Positions 1 through 10,506 are shown, counted from the stretch's first letter. The stretch: DNA of 64,000 nucleotides from Reichenbachiella ulvae (GCF_025833875.1 NZ_JAOYOD010000001.1:3286001-3350000), one strand, 5' to 3'. Translations and numbers: made by a program. Notes: generated by a model not told the origin, from the sequence alone.

Positions 1-1
1 G

Positions 2-1168
2 CCCGAAACCTGGATCGATAGTTATACGGAGTCTGTGGACCATTTTGGTAACACTGCCATTTTTTGGTCAGGAAAGGATTTCTTTAACACTACCAAAACT
101 GAATCGCTCCTATTTTCCTATCAGCTCGACGATCAGAAATGGTCTCCTTATAGTCATGAGACCAGCCATACTTTCTTGAGTTTGACTGATGGGAAGCACA
201 CCTTCAAGGTACGTGCGATGCGAAAGGAAGGAAATGTAGATCCTACTCCTGCGCAGATTGAATTCACAGTTTTACCACCAGTTTGGAAACAACTCTGGTT
301 TATTACGCTTCTGATTCTTTTCATGGGAATCATATTCTACTATCAGTACCAGATCTATCAAAAACGCCTCATTCTGCAGTCTGTCAATGCCGATTTAGAA
401 AAAAGCAATACTACATTGGTCAAAAAAACAGAAGAGCTAGCAGATGCACTAGATCAGTTAAAACAAGCCCAAACCAAACTGATTCAAAACGAAAAAATGG
501 CGACACTTGGTGTGCTATCGGCTGGTGTGGCTCACGAAATCAACAATCCCCTCAATTTTATCAAAGGAGGTGTGGACGGGTTGCTCCCAATTGTATCTGA
601 ACTGGAGAAGAAGGATAAAAATCTGGCCAAATTTGTCAAGATCATCAATGAAGGAGTCAAACGTGCCAATGCCATTGTAAAAGGCCTCGGCAAATTCAGT
701 AGACAAACCGACTCTACTATTGAAACCTGCGATATTCATCGCATCTTAGAAGATTGCCTGCTCATTTTGCATGGTACGATGAAAAACAACATCGAAATAG
801 AAAGGGACTTTTGTAGTGAACAACTGATCGTAACAGGGAATGAAGGGAAATTGCATCAGGCCTTTTTGAATATTCTTGCCAATGCCCAACAGGCCATAGT
901 AGGTAATGGGAAGATTGCTATCATCACAACAGTAAATGATGAAAGCTGCCAAATCAAGATTACAGATACGGGTGTCGGGATGAGCGAAGAGCATATGACT
1001 AGAGTTGGAGAGCCATTTTTCACAACCAAGGGACCTGGAGAAGGTACCGGTTTGGGGATGGCAATCACGATTTCGATTATAGAAGAGCATCAGGGAGGAC
1101 TCAGTTTGGATTCGGTGGAAAGTCAAGGAAGCACCTTCACTATTTCCTTGCCACTAAAAGTCAGTTGA
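2..1168 (+). CDS. Sensor histidine kinase, 5' end outside the window
   Basis: The frame is open from base 2, so the gene begins upstream; the GTG at 35 is only an internal codon. Visible parts in order are the end of a Y_Y_Y-like beta-sandwich (about residues 20-80 counted from the GTG), one membrane helix near residue 90, a coiled coil, a HisKA dimerisation segment with H167 in the motif AHEINNPLNF, and a HATPase domain with NAQQA (N box), DTGVGM and GEGTGLGM (G boxes). A Y_Y_Y domain just outside the membrane is usually preceded by a beta-propeller sensor, so this is probably the end of a periplasmic-sensing kinase like the one at 36093. No receiver or HTH domain follows, so its partner regulator is elsewhere. 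It converges on the next gene, with a shared terminator between them. Confidence 0.9.
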   Translation, partial: PETWIDSYTESVDHFGNTAIFWSGKDFFNTTKTESLLFSYQLDDQKWSPYSHETSHTFLSLTDGKHTFKVRAMRKEGNVDPTPAQIEFTVLPPVWKQLWFITLLILFMGIIFYYQYQIYQKRLILQSVNADLEKSNTTLVKKTEELADALDQLKQAQTKLIQNEKMATLGVLSAGVAHEINNPLNFIKGGVDGLLPIVSELEKKDKNLAKFVKIINEGVKRANAIVKGLGKFSRQTDSTIETCDIHRILEDCLLILHGTMKNNIEIERDFCSEQLIVTGNEGKLHQAFLNILANAQQAIVGNGKIAIITTVNDESCQIKITDTGVGMSEEHMTRVGEPFFTTKGPGEGTGLGMAITISIIEEHQGGLSLDSVESQGSTFTISLPLKVS

Positions 1169-1186
1169 TACAAACTAGAGTAAAAC

Positions 1187-1214
1187 AAAAAAAGGATCCC
1201 TAAGGATCCCTTTT
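1187..1214. terminator. Bidirectional intrinsic terminator
   Basis: A stem built from GGATCC repeats, flanked by A7 on one side and T4 on the other, lies between two convergent stop codons. On the minus strand the stem is about 10 bp with a TTAG loop followed by T7, a standard Rho-independent terminator. It can end both the kinase and the large surface-protein transcript. Confidence 0.8.
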
Positions 1215-1234
1215 CACTTGTTGGGCAGTATCTA

Positions 1235-4200
1235 CTACTGTTTCATAAATCTGGTGGTAAATGATCGAAGGCTTTCACCTTGCAGTCGAATCAGATAAAC
1301 TCCTGATTTCAGGCCCGATACCGGGATGCTGGATCCACCATCGATCAATACACCTGCATCCAGAATTTGACCATCCAAACCAATGATCTGATATTGACTA
1401 TAGTCCTTAGCATAGCCCTCGATCATGAGTCGTGTTGTTGTTGGATTTGGATAAAGTTTTATACTTGGGGTTGCTTCATCTTTTGCAGATAGCACCTCTT
1501 CAGCTTCTATGGTTATTTCGAATGTCTCGGTGATGCTAGCGCCAGAAGCATCCGTTGCGGTTACCTCCACACTCAATACATTGCCTTCCATCGTCGAAAG
1601 ATCTACGGCCTGAGACAATATCAGATCTGTACCATCAATTTCGAACATATCTGAGCTTTCGCTGAAGGTCAACACTTCCTCACCGTCTTCGTCGCTAGCC
1701 GACAAGGTTCCTACTAGAGCACCTGCTTGAGCACCATCTTGTACTACATTGGCTGATAAAGCCAATCCAAATGGCGCATCATTTTGATCTGTAATCTGGA
1801 TGGTAAAACTCTCTGTGAAGTTATTTCCATTACCATCATTAACAGTGATCTCGATGCTGTAGTTACTTTGAGATTCAAAATTGTAGACTTCATTGGCCAC
1901 TAGCTGGCTTCCGCTGATAGCAAAAGCTCCTCCTTCAGCCTGACGCAATCCAACTTCGATAGCTTCAGAAATCACGCTCACTGAATATGTGTAAGTCTCA
2001 CCCTGATCTGGATCCTCTACAGAGAGCTCTCCGATTACTTCTTGCAGTGCATTGTTTTCCGCAATTGTGTTATTACTCAAAGAGATGGCTACTGGAGCTT
2101 CCGCTACATTCTCAACAGTCAGTGTAAAGCTTTCGGTATAAGAATCACCCGCCGCATCACTTACGGTCAACTCTACATCGTAACTGCTTCTCGTTTCAAA
2201 ATCCAATTCTGCGTTGGTCACAATCTGATCTCCCGAGATTACAAAAGGTAAAGCATTGTCAACCTCTACGATGATTTCATCCTGTCCCAATGCAACTACA
2301 TCTCCTGAAGAAGCTACCAGACTATAAGTGAAGCTGTCATCTACATCCGCATCCGTGGTACTAATCGTAGCTACCACAGTCCCTATCGCTGCATTCTCTA
2401 ATACTGAAGTAGCAGACAGTGACAAGTCAGTCGGTGCCTGATTCACATTCTGCACAGTCAACTGCAAAGTCACGCTTGCCTCAAACACGCCATCCGTAGC
2501 AGTAATAGTTAGTATCACTACATTTCCTCCATCTGTGAAAGTCGGAGTGCCACTTAATGTGATATTAGTTGCTGTAACACTCTGCGACAACCAGGAAGCC
2601 GCAGCACCTAAATCCACTGTATAAGTCAAGTCATCACCATCTACATCTGAGAACATCAAACCTGGATTCTCACTAAAATCAAATACCTGCCCCTCTGTGG
2701 CAACCAACCCTTCAGAAGCATAATTGGCAACCGGCGCATCATTGACTGGTGTTACCGTCAACAAGAAGCTAGTTGAAGCTGTCGCTCCTTTTGTATCTTC
2801 TGCTGTCAAGGTAATCGTAGCACTACCATTGTAATTTGCATCTGGGACGATATCTAAAATACCCTCAGTCAGCGTCAGTGCTACTGCAGACACATCTGAA
2901 GTGGCGCTGTATGTCAAAGCATCTCCATCAGGATCTGAAAAATATCCCGTGATGTTAACACCATTCATCTGAGTGTCTTCATCAATGGTTATATCCCCAG
3001 GTTCTACTTGAACCACAGGCACCTGGTTATTGGGGCTCACATTCACATTGGCTGTGGCAGTTACTACATTGCCAGCTGCGTCTGTTACTGTTAGGGTCAC
3101 TGTATTATCTCCCAAATTTGCCTCTGTGAAAGAGGTCACATCTAGTGTCATACTTGCTATCGAACAGTTGTCAGAAGAGCCATTGTCAATATCCGTTACC
3201 GAGATGGTAGCATTATTGGTTTCGTCCAAGACAACCACTATGTCCTGAACCAGCACCACTGGATCAGTATTATCCGAAATCGTAATAGTCGCTGTTTCAG
3301 TGGCTACATTTCCAGATTCGTCCGTGGCGGTGACAGTCACAGTATTAGCCCCAAGGTTATCACAACCAAAACCTGTAACATCCAGGGTCATCACCAGACT
3401 TTCTTCTACAGTACAGTTATCAGAAACACTGCTTAAAACATCTGCCAGTGCAATACTAGCCGCACCATTGGCGTCAAGATCTAAAGCCAAATCAGTCAAA
3501 ACTAAAGTTGGAGCTGATGTATCGGCACCAACAGTTACAGTCACTACATTAGATAGCGTCAAATCGCATGAAGCTGTTCCAGCTGCAAGGCTTGCTCTAA
3601 CTGAATAGTTAGTAGTTGCAGTAATGTTTTCGGCAGTGAATACGATATCATTTCCTGTTCCCGCTACTGGCCCCAGGACATCCGTGCCCGCATCGTTGTT
3701 AACCAGATAGTAGTTCACACCTATTTGAGAAGTTGCTACAGCAATCGCAGCACTTCCACCCTGACAAGTTTCAGTATCCATTGCCGTCACAGTTCTATCC
3801 TCTACATAGCTAGTCACTGTCACCACGGCGGTAGCGTCTGCACTGTTACCCGCTTCGTCCGTTACGGTTAGTGTCACTGTATTTTCTCCCAACTGATCAC
3901 AAGTGAAAGAAGTAATATCCAAACTCATCGCAAGGCTTTCTGTAGCAGTGCAATTATCACTGCTTCCATTGTCAATATCAGCTGTGGTGATCGCAACCGA
4001 ACCTTCGGCGGTCAGCTGTACAGTGATATCCTGAGTCAGAATACTTGGAGCTTCGCTGTCTCCGACAGTCAGAGCTACTGTCTGCTGCATCGTACGCGAA
4101 CAGCTCAGATTAGAACCGATCAAACCATCAACCCATACTGTCGCAGGGTTCATGCTGACCAAAGTCGCGTCATTGCCATTGCCGCTGGCATCTGCTGCTA

Positions 4201-7200
4201 TCGTAGCATCAGTCCCATCATCAAATTTGAAATAAACGGCCAATCGATCTTCAGTTCCTGCTAGACCTTTGTTCATGGTAGATTTCAATTCGTCCTGCGT
4301 ACGAGCATATCTCCACACACGGAATTCGTCCATCTTACCATCAAAGAATTCGGCATTATCATTATTAGTGCTGTAGTCTTCGCCAATTCCCCAAACAGAA
4401 GAGTTGTAAACTACAGAAGTAGCCGTAAATGTTCCATTGGCAACCAATTCACCATCCACATATATGCTCGCCACACCATCCTTAAAAGTGGCAGCCACGT
4501 GATTCCATGCATTTAATGTCAACACATCACCAGCAGAAATATACTCAGGCGTATTGACATCCTTTCTCACATACAATCTCAAATCATCACCATCATGCAC
4601 GCCCGTTTCAGCATTGACCAGATCAAAAACAATAGATCCAACAGCAGCATATCCAGTACCTGAGAAATTAGAAAAGATTCTTCTACTACTTGTTCCCTCT
4701 GGATAAATCCAGGTTTCGATCGTAAACTCATTGCTGATCGCCATGCTAGCTGAATCGAAAGGAATGGTCAACCTATCATTTGTACCATCAAACTCCAATG
4801 ATCCAGAAGTTCCAGATACGGGTTCCTCTGCATATACTTCGTAAGTAATGTCTTCGTTTAACTCTCCCGTTTGGAATACCAAAGGACTACCTGTACCTGC
4901 TATGGGTCCAGCGATTTCATCTCCGGTATCAGCATTCAATAGGTAGTAATCAAATCCAGTCACTGATCCAGACGTAGTGATGGTCGTACCAGCAGCATCC
5001 GCCTGACAAAAATCTGTCTGACCAGCTGTCAAAGTCACTTCTTCAAGAGTAGTAGTCGACAAAGTAACACTGACACTTGCATCAGCCGTACAGCCATTTT
5101 CGTCGGTACCCGTCACTGTGTAGGTAGCATCTGCTGTAGGAACAAAAGACACTCCATCGACAACATCATTGTCCCAGGCATAGCTAACCGCTCCATGACC
5201 TGTTAAGGTTACACTTTCTCCTTCACATATTTGTAAACTTGATGCAGAAGCAAAAACACTTGGCGCTCCATTTACAGTTAGATTTGCAAAGATCAAAGAA
5301 TCGACGCTCGTTCCTGCCTTAGAATAAGGATAGAAACCTGCAGTCGTATAGTCTGTGCCATTGATAGCAATGGTTTCTCCATCGCAGATAGCTAGCTGCT
5401 CCAACTTAGGATAGTTGCTATTAAGGTAGCCCATTTCTACTGCTGAAAGTACTCTGTTGTACATCATGAAATCGTCCAAAGCAGCATTAGCCGGGCTAAT
5501 GATCGAGCCATAGCCACCCACGATGGTACTACCGAACATGATCATGTCTGAACTAGACTCTGGCATACTGGCAGGACCTGTAGTGGCCAATTCATAAGCC
5601 GTACCATCTAGATACAAAATAACTGCTCCACTTTTCTGAATCGAAAAAGCGATATGATACCACTGATCTGAAAACAGGGAAACGCTGTGATTGTAAATCG
5701 AAGATCCTACTTTAATCGAAATGCTCCCCGAATAGTAGGCCAACCTTAGATCCTGGCTACCTCCATAAGTTTCGAAGAAAGTTCTAATTCCTGAGGTAGC
5801 TGAGGTCAAATCCGTTTCTGGCTTCACCCAGATGCTGGCAGATACACCGCCATTGTCATCATTGTAGGTATAGCTTTCGATGGTACTTCCATTAGGCAAA
5901 TTGGTCGTCCACATGTCCGTGCCATTGAATAGCATCGCACCAGCCGCATCGCTGTATCTATCTTCGAAAGCCGTAGGTAGGGTACTGCTGCTGTATTTAG
6001 ACAAATCTCTGTTGTTACCTGTATAATCTTCAACTACTCCATCCGAAATCGGGTAGTAAGCCGTCATTCCAAAAGTCAAATCCACTTCATAGGTATTGGT
6101 ATAAGAAATAGCTGCATTGCCATTTCCAGCCAAATCCGTAAACGCATCAGCAGCTATATCAAATCCAAAGCTTCCTTCAGCAGAAGGAACAATGGATACC
6201 GTAGCTACCATTCCTGTGATGTCAAATGACCGAATAGTAGCATTGGTCAATACGACATCAGACTCTTCGAGTCCAGTTACCGCCTCGTCTACCGTGATGG
6301 TTACTTCTGCCAGTGCGTTGTAGGTGGGCTCAGGGGTAGAAGACTCGACCAATGGCGCATTGAATGTGCCATCATAAGTCAAGGCAATCTCGTTAGATGC
6401 CGTATTCAGTAGCGCTCCTCCATCCTGAGCAAGATTTTCTGCGACCGAAAGAGTGATCGCACCATCAGCATCCGGCGTAACATCTACCGTATAAGTATCT
6501 CCACTTCCACTCAGGTTAGAAACGGTAGCATTGGTGGCAGTAAAATCCGTCAGCTCAAACCCGGTCACAGCCGCTGTGAATGTAGCCGTTACCTGGAAAG
6601 GGGAGTTATTGGTAAGTTCTCCTTCTGAAGTAGACAAAGTCAAACCGGGTCTATCAGTGACAGTAAAAGTCCAATTCGCTGCACTAATTCCGGTATAGCT
6701 GACCCCATTGGTTCCTACTATCGCACCAGAGGCGATAGATACTGAATATTGTTTACCACTTTCAAATGTCTGTCCGTGATCAATGGTCACCTCTCCGCCA
6801 TCGAAGATCAAATCAGCGGCGGGGATCGTTACCAAATCCACAGCATCGGTCTCATTTCTGACGACCACATCACCCGTTCCTGCTTCCACATTAGCTCCAA
6901 AAGTGATTAGGATCGGGCTGGTTTTAGAAACCTCCGTAGCATTGTGAACTGGCGATAAAGTTGGCGTTCCCAGAGACAAAATCTGAGCTGAGAAGAACAT
7001 GTCATTGTTGCTGGCACCAGCGCCAAGAATTCGTCCACCAGCATAGTAATCTGCGGCAGCATAGGTCCCATATTGAAATTGCGGAGATCCCGACCATCCC
7101 ATGAAACGTGCCGTATACTTCTGACCACTCGTCACCTGGATGTTCAGCGAACTCAAATCAAACTGATTGGTTCTGCCTGCTCCAACCTGAATATTCCCGG

Positions 7201-7528
7201 TCCTTCCCAATTCGTTGGTAAAGCCTTCGCCAGAGTAGATGATCACGTAGGCGGTCGCCACAGTATTGTTGATTGCAGTTGGTCTTACAAAATTTAGCTT
7301 ACCTGTCGCACAGGCAGTAAATGATTGACCTACTCCACTGCCAGACCAGGCCGTGCCTCCGTTACCGTTGACATTGGTGTTGATATTACAATTTTGGGCA
7401 AATGAAGACATGCTCGCTAACATGACTACACATAGCCCTAACAAAGTTCTCTTAAAGGATGACAGCTGTTGACCCCAGGGGCGGCAACTCTCCTCCTTTT
7501 GAGTTAAGGTGTATGAATCTCTTTTCAT
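1235..7528 (-). CDS. Giant T9SS-exported multidomain surface/adhesin protein
   Basis: About 2,097 residues from the ATG at 7528; the frame is open further upstream, but that extension would put 30 non-signal residues before a good signal peptide (hydrophobic LLGLCVVMLASMSSFAQ). Domains seen in order: SbsA-like Ig and Bacterial-Ig repeats (to about residue 480), a LamG/concanavalin-like domain (about 487-710), an Ig/PKD-like domain, a second LamG (about 910-1130), three HYR-type repeats with SDNC and DEAGN/DESGN/DAAGN motifs (about 1195, 1375 and 1460), several cadherin-type repeats with NDAP/NQAP linkers (about 1500-2010), and a type A T9SS sorting domain starting at KLYPNPT. Role inferred: cell-surface adhesion or carbohydrate/protein binding; no catalytic domain was seen. 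The LytTR operon lies immediately upstream on the same strand and may regulate it. Confidence 0.88.
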   Translation of the reverse strand: MKRDSYTLTQKEESCRPWGQQLSSFKRTLLGLCVVMLASMSSFAQNCNINTNVNGNGGTAWSGSGVGQSFTACATGKLNFVRPTAINNTVATAYVIIYSGEGFTNELGRTGNIQVGAGRTNQFDLSSLNIQVTSGQKYTARFMGWSGSPQFQYGTYAAADYYAGGRILGAGASNNDMFFSAQILSLGTPTLSPVHNATEVSKTSPILITFGANVEAGTGDVVVRNETDAVDLVTIPAADLIFDGGEVTIDHGQTFESGKQYSVSIASGAIVGTNGVSYTGISAANWTFTVTDRPGLTLSTSEGELTNNSPFQVTATFTAAVTGFELTDFTATNATVSNLSGSGDTYTVDVTPDADGAITLSVAENLAQDGGALLNTASNEIALTYDGTFNAPLVESSTPEPTYNALAEVTITVDEAVTGLEESDVVLTNATIRSFDITGMVATVSIVPSAEGSFGFDIAADAFTDLAGNGNAAISYTNTYEVDLTFGMTAYYPISDGVVEDYTGNNRDLSKYSSSTLPTAFEDRYSDAAGAMLFNGTDMWTTNLPNGSTIESYTYNDDNGGVSASIWVKPETDLTSATSGIRTFFETYGGSQDLRLAYYSGSISIKVGSSIYNHSVSLFSDQWYHIAFSIQKSGAVILYLDGTAYELATTGPASMPESSSDMIMFGSTIVGGYGSIISPANAALDDFMMYNRVLSAVEMGYLNSNYPKLEQLAICDGETIAINGTDYTTAGFYPYSKAGTSVDSLIFANLTVNGAPSVFASASSLQICEGESVTLTGHGAVSYAWDNDVVDGVSFVPTADATYTVTGTDENGCTADASVSVTLSTTTLEEVTLTAGQTDFCQADAAGTTITTSGSVTGFDYYLLNADTGDEIAGPIAGTGSPLVFQTGELNEDITYEVYAEEPVSGTSGSLEFDGTNDRLTIPFDSASMAISNEFTIETWIYPEGTSSRRIFSNFSGTGYAAVGSIVFDLVNAETGVHDGDDLRLYVRKDVNTPEYISAGDVLTLNAWNHVAATFKDGVASIYVDGELVANGTFTATSVVYNSSVWGIGEDYSTNNDNAEFFDGKMDEFRVWRYARTQDELKSTMNKGLAGTEDRLAVYFKFDDGTDATIAADASGNGNDATLVSMNPATVWVDGLIGSNLSCSRTMQQTVALTVGDSEAPSILTQDITVQLTAEGSVAITTADIDNGSSDNCTATESLAMSLDITSFTCDQLGENTVTLTVTDEAGNSADATAVVTVTSYVEDRTVTAMDTETCQGGSAAIAVATSQIGVNYYLVNNDAGTDVLGPVAGTGNDIVFTAENITATTNYSVRASLAAGTASCDLTLSNVVTVTVGADTSAPTLVLTDLALDLDANGAASIALADVLSSVSDNCTVEESLVMTLDVTGFGCDNLGANTVTVTATDESGNVATETATITISDNTDPVVLVQDIVVVLDETNNATISVTDIDNGSSDNCSIASMTLDVTSFTEANLGDNTVTLTVTDAAGNVVTATANVNVSPNNQVPVVQVEPGDITIDEDTQMNGVNITGYFSDPDGDALTYSATSDVSAVALTLTEGILDIVPDANYNGSATITLTAEDTKGATASTSFLLTVTPVNDAPVANYASEGLVATEGQVFDFSENPGLMFSDVDGDDLTYTVDLGAAASWLSQSVTATNITLSGTPTFTDGGNVVILTITATDGVFEASVTLQLTVQNVNQAPTDLSLSATSVLENAAIGTVVATISTTDADVDDSFTYSLVASSGDVVALGQDEIIVEVDNALPFVISGDQIVTNAELDFETRSSYDVELTVSDAAGDSYTESFTLTVENVAEAPVAISLSNNTIAENNALQEVIGELSVEDPDQGETYTYSVSVISEAIEVGLRQAEGGAFAISGSQLVANEVYNFESQSNYSIEITVNDGNGNNFTESFTIQITDQNDAPFGLALSANVVQDGAQAGALVGTLSASDEDGEEVLTFSESSDMFEIDGTDLILSQAVDLSTMEGNVLSVEVTATDASGASITETFEITIEAEEVLSAKDEATPSIKLYPNPTTTRLMIEGYAKDYSQYQIIGLDGQILDAGVLIDGGSSIPVSGLKSGVYLIRLQGESLRSFTTRFMKQ

Positions 7529-7830
7529 AGTAGTAGATGTTGATTGAAAAATAAAATCCACCAAACATCTACAGACAGACTTAAAAAACTTTGGGACTTG
7601 AGTGATCGACCGTCTCACAGGACGAATGGTTCATTCTTTTGAGGGAATGAAAATGCCAGGTAATTATGAAAATAATTTGCTCATTGCTACGATATGCTTT
7701 GCATCGGGTACCCGATAGGGATTCTCCTCTTATCCCGATAGACAATGTCCCCTTAGCCCGATACAGATCGTATCGGCATGGCGATAGGGATCGTATCGTT
7801 AAAAGGCCTCAATTGACCGTTTGATTATTT
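7529..7830. other. Intergenic region with a cluster of CGATA/TATCG palindromes
   Basis: This gap separates the LytTR regulator from the surface-protein start. It contains a perfect 14-bp palindrome ATCGGGTACCCGAT at 7703-7716, a TATCCCGATA at 7731-7740, an inverted pair CCGATAC / GTATCGG at 7758-7764 and 7770-7776, and a third CGATA / TATCG pair at 7782-7798. No exact TAnnTTTG box was seen. The cluster may be an operator array for the surface gene; this is inference from position and symmetry. Confidence 0.5.
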
Positions 7831-8583
7831 TTAGGACAAAGAATTGAGCACGGCCAAAAAAGAATCCTTCTTGGCCCGAGCCAAAGGAATAGAAGTACCA
7901 TCTACCATTTCGATCGCTCCTCCTTCTCTCTTGTCATACTTTCTCAGGTGATTCATATTGATGAGATAGGATCTGTGGGGACGATAAAAGCCCAACTCTC
8001 GTAGAATCGATTCGTAATCCTTGAGTGTTCGAGAAATAACCACCTCTTGCCCGTTCTGAAGAGCAAAAACCGTATAGTTGCTATCTGACTTGCAATACAA
8101 TATTTCATCTACATCTACAATCTGAATAGAGTTTTGATCCTTCAATACGATTCGTCTCAGTTGTTGATTTCTGGACTTCAAACTTTCACTCAGACTCTCG
8201 ATCTGTTCTTCATCCGTTGGGCTGGGCTCATCCAGTACTTTGGTAATGGCCGCCTTGAACTCAAAAGGATTAATTGGCTTTAGGATATAATCAATCGCGT
8301 TGAACTTGAAGGCCTTTACCGCATATTCATCATGTGCAGAAACGAAAATAATCTTGAACCCACGTTGCTCTGGAGTCAGGTGGGCAAGAAAATCAAAACT
8401 GGTTACCCCTTCGGCCAGATTAATATCCAGCAGAGCCACATCAGGTTGAAAACCCTCCAGTACCTCAAAAGCCGAGTCTATCGAAAATGCCTCCTTAATT
8501 TCGGCTTGCGGAATATTTTTTTGGATGTAGGATTGTATGGTTTGACGAGCCGACGACTCATCATCGAGAATCAATATTTTCAT
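7831..8583 (-). CDS. LytTR-family response regulator
   Basis: 250 residues. A receiver domain (1-120) shows the acidic pair D7/D8, phospho-acceptor D53 in LLDINL, and K102 in LKPIN. A LytTR DNA-binding domain follows (about 140-250, with ILYCKSDSNYT and RPHRSYLINM motifs typical of the fold). It starts 6 bp after the upstream kinase gene, forming a kinase-kinase-regulator operon. Family knowledge: LytTR regulators bind direct repeats upstream of exported or surface-protein genes. The next gene downstream is the giant adhesin, a reasonable but unproven target. Confidence 0.92.
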   Translation of the reverse strand: MKILILDDESSARQTIQSYIQKNIPQAEIKEAFSIDSAFEVLEGFQPDVALLDINLAEGVTSFDFLAHLTPEQRGFKIIFVSAHDEYAVKAFKFNAIDYILKPINPFEFKAAITKVLDEPSPTDEEQIESLSESLKSRNQQLRRIVLKDQNSIQIVDVDEILYCKSDSNYTVFALQNGQEVVISRTLKDYESILRELGFYRPHRSYLINMNHLRKYDKREGGAIEMVDGTSIPLARAKKDSFLAVLNSLS

Positions 8584-8589
8584 TCTTTA

Positions 8590-10506
8590 TTAGACACTTA
8601 CCAGTTGGGTCGGTAGTCTCAAATTTATCCTATATCCATGGATATCTCCTGCTTCATTTAGGATATTTTGACTTTCCATTCCGACCTTCTTATTCGCAAA
8701 GGCACGCAATTTACTCAAACGTTCATTGGTGATCTTTGTGGCTAATGACTTGTGATCTACGACTACCTTGCTCTCTTCCACTCCGACTCCCGAATCTTCT
8801 ATCTCCAGCCCGACCAGCGAATCCCCAATCTTTTCGAAATGGATTCGGATTCTATTCTTCTGTCCATCCTTTCTAAATAGCCCATGCTCCAGCGAGTTTT
8901 CGATAAAAGGCTGAGCAAACATCGGTGGTACGCCTGCATAGTCCTCATCCAGATCCTCATCAATCACTATCTCATAATCAAACTGATCCCGAAACCTCAT
9001 CTGCTGCAGCTGCAAGTAATTCTCCAGCATAGATACCTCCTCTGACAGTGTAATAAACTCCTGTCTGGAATTCTCCAGAATCTGACGCATCAGCGTGCTG
9101 AACATCCCCATGTAGTGACTCGCCCCTTCTGGTTCGTTTTCTTCCAGGTATTGCTGGATGGCTGTCATGGAATTGAAGATAAAATGAGGATTCAACTGAG
9201 AGCGTAAAAACCGCTGCTCCAACTCTGCTGCAGACCGTTCTTTTCTCGCCTTCTCCTGTCTGTAAAAGATAAAGCCACCCAGCACCAACACCACAGCTAC
9301 CAAAGCGCCTATCACCAGTTGATTTCGCTGTTTGCTGATCTCCAGCGATTGAATGGCCGCTTGCTGACTCAAACTCTCTATTTCCTGATCTTTCTTTTCA
9401 GTTTCAAACTTAGTCTGAAGCTCCTCTAACTTCTGCTCATTTTGCGCTTTCCCGAGCGAATCATAAAACACAATCTGACCCTTGAGGTCTTTCAGCATAC
9501 CCTCATAATTTCCAGAGATCGAATCCAATTCGAACTGATGCTCCATGTGCCTCTTTTCCTCATTCAGAGAGGCATATTGCAAATACCTTTCTGCCGAATC
9601 CTGATATTGATAAGCTTCTTGGATCCTTCCCAGCATCTTCAAATTAATCGATAGATTACTGAACAAATTGAAGTGTCCCTCTTTGGGAAAATCGAAGGAT
9701 CGATACTCCTCAAGGAGATCAAAATAGCTATCTGCCGCCAATTGATAATTCCCCATTCCATATTGGACTGAAGCTATATTAGCCATCACCCTAAGTCTTC
9801 TAAAATCCAAGCCCCTCTCGACATAGTGGTCATAAATCTTTCTGTACATTACCAGAGACGAATCATACGCTTGCTTATAGAAATACAAACCTGCCAATAA
9901 CTCAGAGATGGAAAGCATCTCAGCTTCATTACCCTCAGCAATCTTCAGAGCGTCTTGTTGAAAAAGAATCGCATGATCAACATCACCATTGTACATGTAA
10001 GCCAGCGAAATCATTCTCAATGCCTTCGTTTTTTGCTTGGGCAGCATGGCTAACTCCATCGCTCTCATCCCATAGTAAATACAGCTATCAAATCGTGATT
10101 CATCCAAATGCATCGATGCTAAATGAACATTGAGCCAGGACATATTGAGTGTATCTTTTTCTTTAATTGCCCACTGCATTCCCTCGTTTGTAATTGTAAA
10201 TGCCCTGTCATTTATCCCTTCTAAGAAATACGCATACCCTAGCTGACGATGTGCCAATGCCCTTCTAATTCCTAGTTTTTCAGAAAGTTCAAGTGCCAAT
10301 TCTCCATAATAAATCGCTGAGTCACCTTTGCGAATGGTACTGTATTCATTGGACAAATTGATGAGCACCAAAAAGCTGGAATCGTAGGGTACTTTATCCA
10401 ATTGAAGACGCAGACTGTCTATTTTACTTTGAGCGAATAAAGAAGAGAAGGGCAGATACAGCAGAAAGGCAATCAGAAATATTTTTTTTAACATAGCTAG
10501 TTTCAA
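8590..10506 (-). CDS. LytS-type sensor histidine kinase with TPR sensor region (copy 1)
   Basis: 638 residues: signal peptide (1-26, LLYLPFSSLFAQ), TPR-like helical repeats (about 30-340), coiled coil (355-395), one membrane helix (398-415), a His_kinase domain with H441 in QLNPHFIFN, and a HATPase domain with FIENSLEHG and DSGVGV. The TPR part lies outside the cytoplasm and is probably the sensing or protein-interaction module. From about residue 393 through the first half of the ATPase domain the protein is nearly identical to the kinase encoded just upstream at 10565-12565, while the TPR parts differ. It is coupled by 6 bp to the LytTR regulator, its likely phosphotransfer partner. Confidence 0.92.
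   Translation of the reverse strand: MKLAMLKKIFLIAFLLYLPFSSLFAQSKIDSLRLQLDKVPYDSSFLVLINLSNEYSTIRKGDSAIYYGELALELSEKLGIRRALAHRQLGYAYFLEGINDRAFTITNEGMQWAIKEKDTLNMSWLNVHLASMHLDESRFDSCIYYGMRAMELAMLPKQKTKALRMISLAYMYNGDVDHAILFQQDALKIAEGNEAEMLSISELLAGLYFYKQAYDSSLVMYRKIYDHYVERGLDFRRLRVMANIASVQYGMGNYQLAADSYFDLLEEYRSFDFPKEGHFNLFSNLSINLKMLGRIQEAYQYQDSAERYLQYASLNEEKRHMEHQFELDSISGNYEGMLKDLKGQIVFYDSLGKAQNEQKLEELQTKFETEKKDQEIESLSQQAAIQSLEISKQRNQLVIGALVAVVLVLGGFIFYRQEKARKERSAAELEQRFLRSQLNPHFIFNSMTAIQQYLEENEPEGASHYMGMFSTLMRQILENSRQEFITLSEEVSMLENYLQLQQMRFRDQFDYEIVIDEDLDEDYAGVPPMFAQPFIENSLEHGLFRKDGQKNRIRIHFEKIGDSLVGLEIEDSGVGVEESKVVVDHKSLATKITNERLSKLRAFANKKVGMESQNILNEAGDIHGYRINLRLPTQLVSV

Noticed and set aside
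7529..7618. Upstream extension of the giant surface protein
   Set aside because: The extension would place about 30 non-signal residues before a typical signal peptide; the ATG at 7528 is better.
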